Shown: positions 1 through 8,155 of the stretch, piece after piece | How positions within the stretch are numbered: position 1 is the stretch's first letter | Layout: each line of letters starts with the position of its first letter | NCBI GenBank assembly: GCA_938075155.1 | Contig: CALJGL010000010.1 | Span: forward strand, 1 to 64,000 | DNA length: 64,000 nucleotides | Reading direction: 5' to 3' | Source of the DNA: UBA12191 sp009937185 | Lineage (GTDB): Bacteria; Planctomycetota; UBA8108; UBA1146 | The notes under the pieces: model-generated | What the model saw: the letters and a program-made list of their open reading frames with translations, nothing else | Databases searched by the model: none | What the model was told of the DNA's origin: nothing | Position numbers and translations under genes: made by a program

Positions 1-104
1 TCCTGGCTTTGAAGATCGGCCGTTGCTAGCAGAGTGCTGATGACAAGGCAGAGGAAAGTTAGGCTTTGAGAGGAGTGACGTCGATTCTGGGTGCGTTGTT
101 CCAT
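1..104 (-). CDS. Partial secreted or membrane protein, N-terminus only
   Basis: An ATG at 104-102 opens a frame that stays open to the left edge (34 codons). The product begins with a basic stretch (MEQRTQNRRHSS) followed by a hydrophobic core (LTFLCLVISTLLATA), which looks like a signal peptide or signal anchor with a possible cleavage after ATA. A short purine run (AGGG) sits about 7 bases upstream of the ATG. The rest of the gene is outside the window, so nothing can be said about function. The signal-peptide shape and the ribosome-binding site are the only support; chance cannot be excluded. Confidence 0.5.
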   Translation of the reverse strand, partial: MEQRTQNRRHSSQSLTFLCLVISTLLATADLQSQ

Positions 105-273
105 AGATTTCCCTACTTTCATACAATTCATATTAAATAAGACGGATCATGTTGGCAAAGACCATATTGGTGGGAATCGCCCTCACTGAGCGACTGCACG
201 AGGCCAGACTTTATGATCCCTCTGGAAAAAGCCACGCCACTGAATTTCGAAGAATTTGTGGGGAGATGAAGAA

Positions 274-303
274 ACCCCGACCCGTCAGAAGACGAGCCGG
301 GGT
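274..303 (-). terminator. Rho-independent terminator of the tRNA-Ala gene
   Basis: Read on the minus strand, bases 303-291 and 286-274 form a 13-pair stem with two G-U pairs and a TTCT loop, followed by TTTCTTC. It lies 13 bases beyond the CCA end of the tRNA, where a terminator for a singly transcribed tRNA is expected. Confidence 0.75.
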
Positions 304-316
304 AACGATTTAAGAG

Positions 317-392
317 TGGTGGACCTGAGGGGGCTCGAACCCCTGACCTCCGCACTGCCAGTGCGGCGCTCTCCCAGCTGAGCTACAGGCCC
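317..392 (-). tRNA. tRNA-Ala (anticodon GGC)
   Basis: The minus strand folds as a full 76-base cloverleaf. The 7-pair acceptor stem (GGGCCTG with CAGGTCC, one G-U pair) ends with discriminator A and an encoded CCA. The D arm carries GCTCAGCTGGGAGAGC, the anticodon stem CCGCA/TGCGG encloses loop CTGGCAG with anticodon GGC, and the T arm contains GGTTCGAGCC. GGC decodes the alanine codons GCC and GCU. It is transcribed alone, away from the following plus-strand gene, and ends in the hairpin just downstream. Confidence 0.97.
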
Positions 393-397
393 ATTGC

Positions 398-416
398 AGA
401 GATCGTAACGATCTCT
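398..416. other. Small perfect inverted repeat at the 5' side of the tRNA
   Basis: AGAGATCG and CGATCTCT flank a 3-base TAA loop, giving a perfect 8-pair hairpin six bases before the mature 5' end of the tRNA. It would lie in the leader of the precursor tRNA and could help 5' processing or belong to the promoter. The rest of the gap up to 644 shows no gene or clear promoter. Confidence 0.35.
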
Positions 417-644
417 CGCGGGTGGGCAGAAACGGGGGAAAAACCACCTCTGACCAATCCCAAAGCATAGCCAACACGAGGCTTCCGTCAAGGGAACCGA
501 TTGTGACGAGACCTGTAAACACCTAGGATCTGTCTGTGAAGAACTCGTGAGATCCACAGGCATTCCTGAAGGTATTCCGAGGCTGCAGGGGAAATTCGTA
601 GGCGACGCCGCTTTCAGAAGCCGATTTGCGTCGCCCGACCCTGG

Positions 645-3356
645 ATGGATCTTCCTCCCATACTGAATCGAGGCCCCGTGGGCATTGACTTGAGAGAAAT
701 AGAGAAGCGCTGGCAGGAGATCTGGCAGCACCATCCTTTGAAATCACCCGTGGCAGAAGAGGCCGAGGACAATCCGCCTCTAGAAGCCGATTCAACGTCG
801 AGAGCTCCTTCAGAGCCTTTTTCCTCAGACGTCACAGATGAAGATCCTGAACGTGACCCCGATGATGCCCGATCGTCAAAGCAGGGAGTCTCGGCCCATG
901 AAAACGAGATTCACTCGGAAGCGGTCGAGACGTCCGAAAATCAGTTTTTTAGTGCGGATCAAGAAACAGGAAGTCGCTCTGCCGAAAGTGTCAAATCTTC
1001 CGACGAGAGTCTGCCGCCCGCTGATAATTCTTCGGATAAAACTGAACTTGCAAATAAGCACCGAAAAGGGCCGAAGACTTTCTTCTGTCTCGACATGTTT
1101 CCCTATCCTTCGCTGGATGGTTTCAGTGTCAGCCAGTTGAGGGGAGTCGCCACGAATGATGTCGTCGCACGATATCAGCAATCTCGAGGGCGTCGTGTGC
1201 TTCGCCCCATCGGGTGGGATTCCTTTCAGGCTTCCGTTGAAGAGGAAGCACGTCAGAACAAAATTTCTCCGAATCAAGTGGTGGAACGCGGGATCGAAAG
1301 GATGCAGAAACAACTGCGTCGTTTCGGAACTCTGGTGCACTGGGATCATGAAGTCGATACCAGTAACCCTAAAGATTATCGTTGGTCGCAATGGCTCTTC
1401 TTGCAGCTCCTCGATAAAGGTCATGTCCATCATGACGATGCGGGCTGGAAAGTGGCCATCACGGATTATGCCGAACCTCTTCATTCTGGTCTTAAGCATC
1501 TGAAGTGGCCGCCGAGAACGAAAGCATTGCAAAGAAACTGGATTGGTCGCCGTGAAGGATGTCGCCTGATCCTGAAGGCGAGTTCGGAGCTCTACGAGGG
1601 GTGGGAAGAATTTGAGGTCTTTTGCCGCCGTATCGAAGCTCTTCCGGAGGCGAGTTTCGTCGTCTTGTGTCCTGAGCACCCACTCTTAGAGCAAATTGTC
1701 GATTCGATTCAGGCCGATGAAGTGCGCGAACTTCAGGATCGCACCTTAAAACTGGGCGAACGTGAACGGATGGCCAATAGGGCTCATTCGGATGGGGTGG
1801 CAACGGGAGCATATGCACTGAACCCTTCCACTCTTAATCACATACCCATATGGGTGAGCAGTTACGTCATGCCCGATATTCGATTCGGCGCAATTCTAGG
1901 TATGCCCGATGAGAATGAGGCTCACAAAGAATTCGCCGTACGTCACGGGATTCCCCTCAAAGCTGGGGGACCGTCTTCCTCAAGGCGCAGGCGTCGTCCG
2001 AGTCGTCGCAGACCAGGAGCCGATTCCGGGACTGAAAAGAAAGGGCTCCTGGGATCTCTAGAAGTCCGTGGGGTCACTGAATCCTATATCGACTATAAGT
2101 TGCACGATTGGGTCTTCGATCGGCAACGATTCTGGGGAGTCCCGATTCCCATTATCGAGTGTGAAGATTGTGGCAACGTTCCTGTACCGGAGACGGATCT
2201 TCCCGTCCGGTTGCCGGAAGTACAGGAATTGGGAGAAGTCACGGAAGGTCAAAATCCGTTGACTGCTTTTAATGATTGGATGCAGGCAAAGTGCCCCGAG
2301 TGCGGAAAGGATTCCGTACGGAGTAGCGATACGATGCCGGACTGGATCGGATCATGTTGGGGTCATTTACGCTGTTTGGATCCTGAAAATGAATCAGCGA
2401 TCGCCCGTGAAGACCTTTTGAAAATCTGGACTCCTGCCAATCTTTGCGTGGGGGGCATCGAGCATGCAGAGCTGCACTTGATGTATGTCCGGTTTGTCAG
2501 TCATTTCTTGGCAGATATTGGAATGACACCTCGTCAGGAACCTTACCGTCGATTGTTTAATCAAGGGCGTATTCGTTCTCAAGATTCCGATGGCATCGAC
2601 GATGCCGAAGCGTCTCGCAGGGGACCTCGGGTGATCGCAGAAGAATATCTCGATCGCTATGGTGCCGATGCCCTTCGCTTGCACTTGCTCTTTATGGGGC
2701 CTCCGCAAGATCACTCCGAATGGAGCGATGAAGGACTCAAAGGATGTGCGCGATTCCTTCAACGCACACACGAGACGATAAATGGTCGTATTGGAAAAGG
2801 GAAATTCGTCAGTCGAAATGTGTTAGTGGCGAAGCATCGATTGATTCGAAGAGTCAGTCGCGCCATCCGTACATTCCGTCTGAATAAGGCAGTCAGTGCT
2901 TTTATGGAGTTTGTTAAACTGCTCAGGGGAGATGAGTTCTCCATGGAGGAGGTCGACAAAGCGACTCTGAAGACTTTCACAGTCTTGTTGGCTCCCTTTG
3001 CTCCTCATATGGCTCATGAAATCTGGGATCTTCTCGGAGAGAAGTCCGATATCACGCAAGAGCCATGGCCTGAACACAGCAATGAATTATTGCAACCCAC
3101 GGAGGTCGAATTGGCAGTCTTTGTCAATGAGAGCCTCGTCGATCGTATGACGGTGGAGTTGGAAGCTTCTAAAACTCAGGTGATTGATCAAGCTCTAGAA
3201 TTGACGAGCGTGAAAGATCGAACCGGAGGAAAATCGGCAGATCGCGTTGTTCACGTCCCCGATCGTTTACTGAAATTGATCTATACCGAATCTGGACAAG
3301 AAAAAGAACAGCCGCCTGAGAAGAGTGCCGAACCCTTCTTTGACCCCAACATGTGA
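645..3356 (+). CDS. Leucyl-tRNA synthetase-like protein with lost catalytic motifs
   Basis: The 903-residue chain aligns by eye with bacterial LeuRS: LDMFPYPS near 149, YRWSQWLFLQL near 244, ITDYAEP and LQRNWIGRREG near 271-304, DRQRFWGVPIPII near 491, VGGIEHAELHL near 601, YGADALRL near 671 and LLAPFAPHMAHEIW in the anticodon domain. The active-site signatures are gone. HVGH is SVSQ (161-164), KMSKS is AEASR (653-657), and the two editing-site aspartates of the AHDxRD motif are N423 and H426. The zinc module between the first half-fold and the editing domain is deleted. Residues 33-140 form an extra acidic, Ser/Glu-rich spacer, and 445-455 is an Arg-rich run. The frame is intact over 2.7 kb, so it is not a decayed pseudogene; aminoacylation is unlikely. 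The start is ATG 645 with only a weak ribosome site. Its cellular role is unknown. Confidence 0.85.
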   Translation: MDLPPILNRGPVGIDLREIEKRWQEIWQHHPLKSPVAEEAEDNPPLEADSTSRAPSEPFSSDVTDEDPERDPDDARSSKQGVSAHENEIHSEAVETSENQFFSADQETGSRSAESVKSSDESLPPADNSSDKTELANKHRKGPKTFFCLDMFPYPSLDGFSVSQLRGVATNDVVARYQQSRGRRVLRPIGWDSFQASVEEEARQNKISPNQVVERGIERMQKQLRRFGTLVHWDHEVDTSNPKDYRWSQWLFLQLLDKGHVHHDDAGWKVAITDYAEPLHSGLKHLKWPPRTKALQRNWIGRREGCRLILKASSELYEGWEEFEVFCRRIEALPEASFVVLCPEHPLLEQIVDSIQADEVRELQDRTLKLGERERMANRAHSDGVATGAYALNPSTLNHIPIWVSSYVMPDIRFGAILGMPDENEAHKEFAVRHGIPLKAGGPSSSRRRRRPSRRRPGADSGTEKKGLLGSLEVRGVTESYIDYKLHDWVFDRQRFWGVPIPIIECEDCGNVPVPETDLPVRLPEVQELGEVTEGQNPLTAFNDWMQAKCPECGKDSVRSSDTMPDWIGSCWGHLRCLDPENESAIAREDLLKIWTPANLCVGGIEHAELHLMYVRFVSHFLADIGMTPRQEPYRRLFNQGRIRSQDSDGIDDAEASRRGPRVIAEEYLDRYGADALRLHLLFMGPPQDHSEWSDEGLKGCARFLQRTHETINGRIGKGKFVSRNVLVAKHRLIRRVSRAIRTFRLNKAVSAFMEFVKLLRGDEFSMEEVDKATLKTFTVLLAPFAPHMAHEIWDLLGEKSDITQEPWPEHSNELLQPTEVELAVFVNESLVDRMTVELEASKTQVIDQALELTSVKDRTGGKSADRVVHVPDRLLKLIYTESGQEKEQPPEKSAEPFFDPNM

Positions 3357-3521
3357 TCACGTCCCATCGCGTCGCATGAGGCCTCTGTGTGCAGTGTGGT
3401 CCAGATGACTTCCTGTGCAGTTTTGCCGTCATGAGTGCTCACATCGTATTCTCAATTGTGGACCCGTATCGACCGAAGAGAGCTTCGGGACGGTGATTCC
3501 ACGAGATGAATCGGGGGATCG

Positions 3522-4805
3522 ATGACCACTCTACTGAAGACGTTCCGCTGGCCAGCAGTGATCTCCACTGTGATGTTTCTGCTGTTCTTGGCGGGAGATT
3601 CCTCATTGACGAGGGGGTTCTCCTCAGGAAGCCCTGCGGAAGCGGAATCATGGCCTCCCTTTGAAAAAATGGATTTGGATTCGATCTCAAAGGCTCATGA
3701 AAGCCGTATCGAATCTACAAGACGTTCTGTCGATTCTGAAACCGATACTTCCAAACTCGGACCCGTGACAGTCGAAGCCGGTTTCAATTCCTTTTCGACG
3801 TCCCGCGTCACCATGACTTCTATACCTTTTGATCCCAGTGCTCAGGAAAGAATGAGCTTCTTGCAAGAGATACGTTCTCAGGGGCAAGGATTGCAAAGAG
3901 ACCTTCGGGCAGAGATCCGAAGTTCAGGAGATCAGTTAGAAAACCGTCTTATCGATCTACTCGATTCCAGGGTGGCGACTTTAGACCAAAGAATTTCACA
4001 AAACGATGTGAGTACCTCCACTCCAAAGAAAATCTCGATCCCTGTGGCAGAAAAGAAGCTCGCCAATACGGATAAGGTCGAGCGAATGATTTACCCCATC
4101 GTGCAAATGAAGGGGAATGGCACAGTCGGAAGTGGAGTCATTGTTTCGAATGAACTTCGTCCAGAGGGTGGTTGGTATACATGGATCGTCACGGCCTATC
4201 ACGTCGTCGAAGAGGTTCGAGATTTCAGTGATATGAATTCGACCCGGGTTGAACTGTTTTTTTTCGATCCCGAACTGAATCGACTTTCTGAAACGAAACA
4301 TATAGGAACAGAAATCGTGGCTTTCCCAGAATCGGATCTTTCTCTTTTGCGTGTCGAAAGAGAAACTCCTTGGATCCACGTGGCCACTGTTGCGAGCGAA
4401 GAGGTCTGTCGATCTTTAACAGTATTTGATCAGGTATATGCTGTGGGTTGTCCTTTAGGAAATCAGCCGATTCCGACTCGCGGAGAAATCTCTTCGCAGT
4501 ACAAAGAGGTCGGAGATGAAGTCTATTGGATGGTGAGTGCCCCGACATTCTTCGGGAATTCTGGCGGAGGAATATTCCGCTCCGGAGATGGTCAATTGGT
4601 GGGAATTAGCAGTATGATTTACACCTATGGTAAGCGTTCACCCATGGTCGTTCCCCATATGGGGCTCTTTGTACCCCTCTCTCAAGTGCGATCTTGGCTT
4701 CGCAGGGAGGGTTATGTTCACCTCCTGGAGGCCCATGAAGGGGTTCCAGTGACCGCTTCAGGCGATATTTCTGTACCATCTGAGCAGGATTCCGGGTCAT
4801 TTTGA
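3522..4805 (+). CDS. Membrane-anchored trypsin-like serine protease
   Basis: A 427-residue protein with a short basic N-terminus and one hydrophobic segment (residues about 11-25), so it is exported and probably anchored in the inner membrane or cleaved there. Residues about 110-160 are heptad-like (QEIRSQGQGLQRDL and on), suggesting a coiled coil. The protease domain starts near 188 and has the S1/HtrA-type triad: His227 in TAYHVV, Asp272 in ESDLSLL and Ser347 in FFGNSGGG. No PDZ domain follows; the chain ends about 80 residues after the serine. The substrate is unknown. GGGGG lies just before ATG 3522. It stands alone between the LeuRS-like gene and a secreted LolA-fold gene with 150-base gaps on both sides. 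Confidence 0.8.
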   Translation: MTTLLKTFRWPAVISTVMFLLFLAGDSSLTRGFSSGSPAEAESWPPFEKMDLDSISKAHESRIESTRRSVDSETDTSKLGPVTVEAGFNSFSTSRVTMTSIPFDPSAQERMSFLQEIRSQGQGLQRDLRAEIRSSGDQLENRLIDLLDSRVATLDQRISQNDVSTSTPKKISIPVAEKKLANTDKVERMIYPIVQMKGNGTVGSGVIVSNELRPEGGWYTWIVTAYHVVEEVRDFSDMNSTRVELFFFDPELNRLSETKHIGTEIVAFPESDLSLLRVERETPWIHVATVASEEVCRSLTVFDQVYAVGCPLGNQPIPTRGEISSQYKEVGDEVYWMVSAPTFFGNSGGGIFRSGDGQLVGISSMIYTYGKRSPMVVPHMGLFVPLSQVRSWLRREGYVHLLEAHEGVPVTASGDISVPSEQDSGSF

Positions 4806-4971
4806 CCCTGAGGGCAGGGCAGAGTATCCTTTTTGTGTCAGGATTCCGAATCATGGTTCCCAAAGGGGACTATGTGGATTCAGGGTACACTTCAATCAGC
4901 AGATCAGGGATGGCTCCCGGGATTCTGGAAGTGAACCTTCTCGAGAGAACTTAACCGGAAGGATGTCAGCG

Positions 4972-6141
4972 ATGAACGCTGGATCGATCTTAAAATTTAG
5001 TACGTCTACATTGTTAGCAGCCATCATGCTGACAGTCGTTTTTTCCAGTGGTCTTCCATTGGCAGGAGCATTTTCTGATTCCCTCGCTTGGGCTCAGGAT
5101 CCGGTGAAGCAACCGGTGACCGAACCGGCGAAAGATGACAAGAAACCTGAGGCGACGGATGCCATCGATGACATTCTGGGTTTACCCACCAGTGAACCGG
5201 AAGCGGTCGCTGTTATCGATAGATACCTTGAATCTGTCGGTGGATCAGAGCGCCTGAAAAGTATTCAGGATCGTACTGAACGCTTCCGAAACAAGAAGAT
5301 TGAGCCGACCAATGAAACGATCATGAAGATGTCCCGCTTCCTGAAAAGGAATGAGGGTGCACTCATGATTCGTGAGGAATGGCAACTGCCAGGTCTTGGT
5401 TTGACCAAGAATAATGAGCCGCTCAATTTCGTTCAGGTCTACGATGGCGAAAATGCATTCGTCAAAGCGATGGGCGCAGTCTCGCCTCTGGCTGGAAAGA
5501 CATTGATCGTTTTTGTCTGGGACAAGCACATCGATGACTTTTTCTGTTCCTTCGCCGACAACGGTTACATCGCCAAGCTCGCGGGCGAGGAAACTGTTCT
5601 GGGTAAGCCGTGTAAAGTGGTCGAACTCAATTCGTTCGCGGGTAATCAGCGTATGTTGTTTGCTTTCTCTGACGAAGACGGATTGTTGATCCGGAAGACT
5701 TGGCAGGAAGGTCAACCTCCTGCTGTGATCACCAAAGAGGTTTTTTACGAAGACTACACACGTATTCGCTTTAGCGATGATCGTAATCAGTGGATCAAAA
5801 CACCTATCGCCAAAAAGATTTTTGAAGATGGGGAATTGAGCCTTGAGGTGAATTACGATGAAATCACTCTGAATGCTGGAATCTCTTCGGGTGTCTTCGG
5901 TCGCCCTGACGGCCGCTCTTTTGAAGAGGTTCGTCGAGAAAGAGAAGCGGCACGAGCGAAAGAAAAAGCAGGAGAGACCGCTGGAGAAGCGAAGGATGGC
6001 GATAAGAAGCCTGTCTGGGAAAAGCCGAAGCCGAAGCCCAAGCCTGTGTGGGAAAAGCCGAAGCCAAAACCCGCGCCAAAGCCGACACCCGCGCCAGAAC
6101 CGACACCCGCCCCAGAACCGACACCAGAAGGTGGTCGCTAG
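4972..6141 (+). CDS. Secreted LolA-fold (outer-membrane lipoprotein-sorting-like) protein with Pro/Lys tail
   Basis: About 389 residues. The N-terminus has a signal peptide ending near AFSDSLAWAQ. A conserved-looking opening (VIDRYLESVGGSERLKSIQDRT) is typical of the LolA/LolB-like proteins common in Planctomycetes and Acidobacteria, in which a half-barrel binds lipid or lipoprotein. The middle (about 150-310) has the alternating strand pattern and the phrase VLGKPCKVVEL seen in that group. The C-terminus is low complexity: a charged helix (EVRREREAARAKEKAGE) then repeated KPVWEKPKPKP and PAPEPT units, perhaps spanning the wall or periplasm. I chose ATG 4972 because GGAAGG is 8-9 bases upstream, whereas it touches the ATG at 4963. 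Function is inferred from fold only. Confidence 0.6.
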   Translation: MNAGSILKFSTSTLLAAIMLTVVFSSGLPLAGAFSDSLAWAQDPVKQPVTEPAKDDKKPEATDAIDDILGLPTSEPEAVAVIDRYLESVGGSERLKSIQDRTERFRNKKIEPTNETIMKMSRFLKRNEGALMIREEWQLPGLGLTKNNEPLNFVQVYDGENAFVKAMGAVSPLAGKTLIVFVWDKHIDDFFCSFADNGYIAKLAGEETVLGKPCKVVELNSFAGNQRMLFAFSDEDGLLIRKTWQEGQPPAVITKEVFYEDYTRIRFSDDRNQWIKTPIAKKIFEDGELSLEVNYDEITLNAGISSGVFGRPDGRSFEEVRREREAARAKEKAGETAGEAKDGDKKPVWEKPKPKPKPVWEKPKPKPAPKPTPAPEPTPAPEPTPEGGR

Positions 6142-6211
6142 GAGTTTATTTCTCTGAGTTTATTTCTCTGAGTTTATTTCTCGGAGTTTATTTCTCCGGG
6201 TTTATTTGTTG
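6142..6211. repeat. Tandem array, 14-base unit x5, directly after a stop codon
   Basis: Five head-to-tail copies of a 14-base unit (consensus GAGTTTATTTCTCT). Copies 1 and 2 are identical, copies 3 and 4 differ in the last base, and copy 5 is diverged. The first copy begins one base after the TAG of the upstream gene (6139-6141). It precedes the bidirectional terminator and has no coding potential that I can support. Confidence 0.9.
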
Positions 6212-6221
6212 GAGAGCATAA

Positions 6222-6261
6222 AAAATGAGGCGATTCCGGTGCTCCGGAATCGCCTCATTTT
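6222..6261. terminator. Bidirectional terminator with perfect 18-pair stem
   Basis: AAAATGAGGCGATTCCGG pairs perfectly with its complement across a TGCT loop. The A-run on one side and T-run on the other let it terminate both the plus-strand LolA-like gene and the minus-strand rlmN operon, which converge here. Confidence 0.9.
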
Positions 6262-6286
6262 CATCATGGAGTGTCTCCACGGGAAT

Positions 6287-6346
6287 TCTCGGGTTTACAG
6301 ATCTCGGGTTTACAGATCTCGGGTTTATTGATCTCGGGTTCTATAT
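6287..6346. repeat. Tandem array, 15-base unit x4, next to the rlmN stop codon
   Basis: Four copies of a 15-base unit (TCTCGGGTTTACAGA): copies 1 and 2 identical, 3 and 4 changed at the end. The array ends one base before the complement of the rlmN stop codon (6348-6350). It is unrelated in sequence to the 14-base array 75 bases away. Confidence 0.9.
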
Positions 6347-6347
6347 C

Positions 6348-7436
6348 TTAAGAGGCGGGGGGGCTTTCTGATCGAAGAGCCAGTTGGCCACAAGCTCCGT
6401 CGATGTCGAGACCCCGACTCCTACGGGCAGTGACCTGACCGTCGTAATGTTGGCAGACCTCTTCACGGAATCTTTCCACGTCCTCTTCGTTGGCAGCCTG
6501 GAATGGTGCTCCCTCAAAGGGGTGGAAGGGTAACAAGTTGATGTGCCCGTGACACTTACGCGCAAAGGAGGCCAACGCAAGAGCTTCCTGTATGTCGTCG
6601 TTGACCCCTGGGAGAATCACATATTCGAGACTGATTCTCCGAACGCTGTTTCGAAGCTTTGAGAGAGTGTCTCTCAGTTCCGAAAGAGGATGCTGTGCTT
6701 GGATGGGGACGATGCGAGCACGGGTTTCTTCCACGGCACTATGAAGACTCACGGCCAGTCTAATCTGGGGATGATCCTCGATCAGTGTCGGAATCTTAGG
6801 GACGATGCCGACGGTCGATACCGTGATGCGTCTTGGACTCATTCCGAATCCGTCCTCCGAGGTTAACCACTTTAAACTCCGAGAGACGGGTCCATAGTTA
6901 TGAAGAGGTTCGCCCATACCCATGAATACGATTTGTGTGACCCCGGGCTTTCCTTCTGACCGTGTAAAGGCGTCAACCATATGCCATTGGCTGACAATTT
7001 CACTCGACCGAAGATTGCGAGATAACTTCATCGTTCCAGTGGCACAGAATGTACAGCCCGCTGCACAGCCGACCTGACTGGAAACGCATAGAGTTCCTCG
7101 ATCCTGAGTGGGAATCCAAACCGCTTCAACAGATCTTTTATCCTGCAATCGAAACAGAAACTTCATTGTTCCGTCTTCTGATCGGAGAACCTGATCGATT
7201 TGAAGGGGAGAAGCGAGAATGTCTTTCGACAACTCTTCTCGGATTCCCTTAGGAAGAGAAGTCATTTCGGAAGGGTCGAGAATACTTTGTTCCGTAATGT
7301 ACTGGTGAATTTGCTTGGATCGGTAGCCGGGTAAAGATCTTGCGGTGCACCAGTCTTCGATCACGTTTTTGGATTCTCCGGGTGAAGAGTCCAGTACGTG
7401 CTGCGATTTTTCTTGGGGACTGTGTTTCTGAGTCAT
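6348..7436 (-). CDS. rlmN: 23S rRNA (adenine-2503-C2)-methyltransferase RlmN
   Basis: A 362-residue radical-SAM enzyme that methylates A2503 of 23S rRNA and, in many bacteria, A37 of some tRNAs. The 4Fe-4S motif C-x3-C-x2-C is at Cys124, Cys128 and Cys131, with the conserved Cys117 just before it. GMGEP follows, and the methyl-carrying cysteine is in RGLDIDGACGQL near the C-terminus; all catalytic cysteines are present. Length is normal for the family. It overlaps the preceding lipoprotein gene by four bases (ATGA), so the two are probably translationally coupled, and it is the last gene of a three-gene minus-strand operon. Confidence 0.95.
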   Translation of the reverse strand: MTQKHSPQEKSQHVLDSSPGESKNVIEDWCTARSLPGYRSKQIHQYITEQSILDPSEMTSLPKGIREELSKDILASPLQIDQVLRSEDGTMKFLFRLQDKRSVEAVWIPTQDRGTLCVSSQVGCAAGCTFCATGTMKLSRNLRSSEIVSQWHMVDAFTRSEGKPGVTQIVFMGMGEPLHNYGPVSRSLKWLTSEDGFGMSPRRITVSTVGIVPKIPTLIEDHPQIRLAVSLHSAVEETRARIVPIQAQHPLSELRDTLSKLRNSVRRISLEYVILPGVNDDIQEALALASFARKCHGHINLLPFHPFEGAPFQAANEEDVERFREEVCQHYDGQVTARRSRGLDIDGACGQLALRSESPPAS

Positions 7437-8146
7437 CGGTAGCCGAGTTCCTTGCGATCAAGAGATTCTCCGTTGGGACCCAGAATCAAGTGGTAAGGTC
7501 CACGAAACAAGGTTTCCTTACCTCTGAATGTATAGTGAACCGTTCCATTTGCATCTAATTCCACTCGAGCATTTCCGACAGTCCACAGCCATCGTTGGTC
7601 CAGTGTCTGTTCTTCGATGACAGGGAATTTACCTTCACCGAGGCATGTGAGCCGGAGAGAGCCTTGTTCTCTGTGAAAGGGACGGTCGATTCGAGGTGGA
7701 ATATGTATCCATATGATGCTGGTGGGATCCCAGCGGAAATAGGTAGGACCTATTTTGAATCGATTACGATCTCGGAAAACCCGAACTTGCTGAACTTGAA
7801 TAAAGTCTTTCCGACCTTCGTAGCCGAAAACGGGTTTCGCATTTTCTTCGCCGGGGGGCAGTTCGAATCTAAAGCTGACTCCGCCGTAAGTCAGCGTTCT
7901 ACTCCAGGAGTTTTTTTCGTTTTTGTAACGAGTCTCGGATGAAAATCCGGATCCTGATTTAGCCCGTTGTGAATTATTTTTTTGGGGGGAGTTGGCGCAG
8001 CCTTGGATCAGCAGAGCAGAAATGAAGCACAGTAGAATCCCAGACCAGCGTATCGAGGGGACCCCAAAACCGCGACGGGGTCCGTTCGTTGGAGGTCTGA
8101 TATTGGTCAACGATTCGGGGATCAGTGGATCAAGTTTACCCACCAA
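7433..8146 (-). CDS. Lipoprotein of unknown function
   Basis: A 237-residue protein with a lipobox (ALLIQGC, Cys near 50) after a hydrophobic segment, so it should be lipid-anchored outside the inner membrane. The N-terminal region before the hydrophobic segment is unusually long (about 34 residues), and the true start may be further in, but I saw no better ATG or GTG. The mature part is beta-rich with no motif that I recognise. It lies nine bases after the zinc-finger gene and overlaps rlmN by four bases, so the three are one transcript. Confidence 0.65.
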   Translation of the reverse strand: MVGKLDPLIPESLTNIRPPTNGPRRGFGVPSIRWSGILLCFISALLIQGCANSPQKNNSQRAKSGSGFSSETRYKNEKNSWSRTLTYGGVSFRFELPPGEENAKPVFGYEGRKDFIQVQQVRVFRDRNRFKIGPTYFRWDPTSIIWIHIPPRIDRPFHREQGSLRLTCLGEGKFPVIEEQTLDQRWLWTVGNARVELDANGTVHYTFRGKETLFRGPYHLILGPNGESLDRKELGYR

Positions 8147-8155
8147 AGGGTGCTC

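Noticed and set aside
876..1679. 267-codon open frame on the minus strand inside the LeuRS-like gene
   Set aside because: Fully antisense to a gene with clear LeuRS similarity; no family resemblance and no ribosome site.
645..3356. LeuRS-like gene considered as a decaying pseudogene or sequencing artefact
   Set aside because: The frame is uninterrupted for 903 codons and the structural motifs around the lost catalytic ones are well kept.
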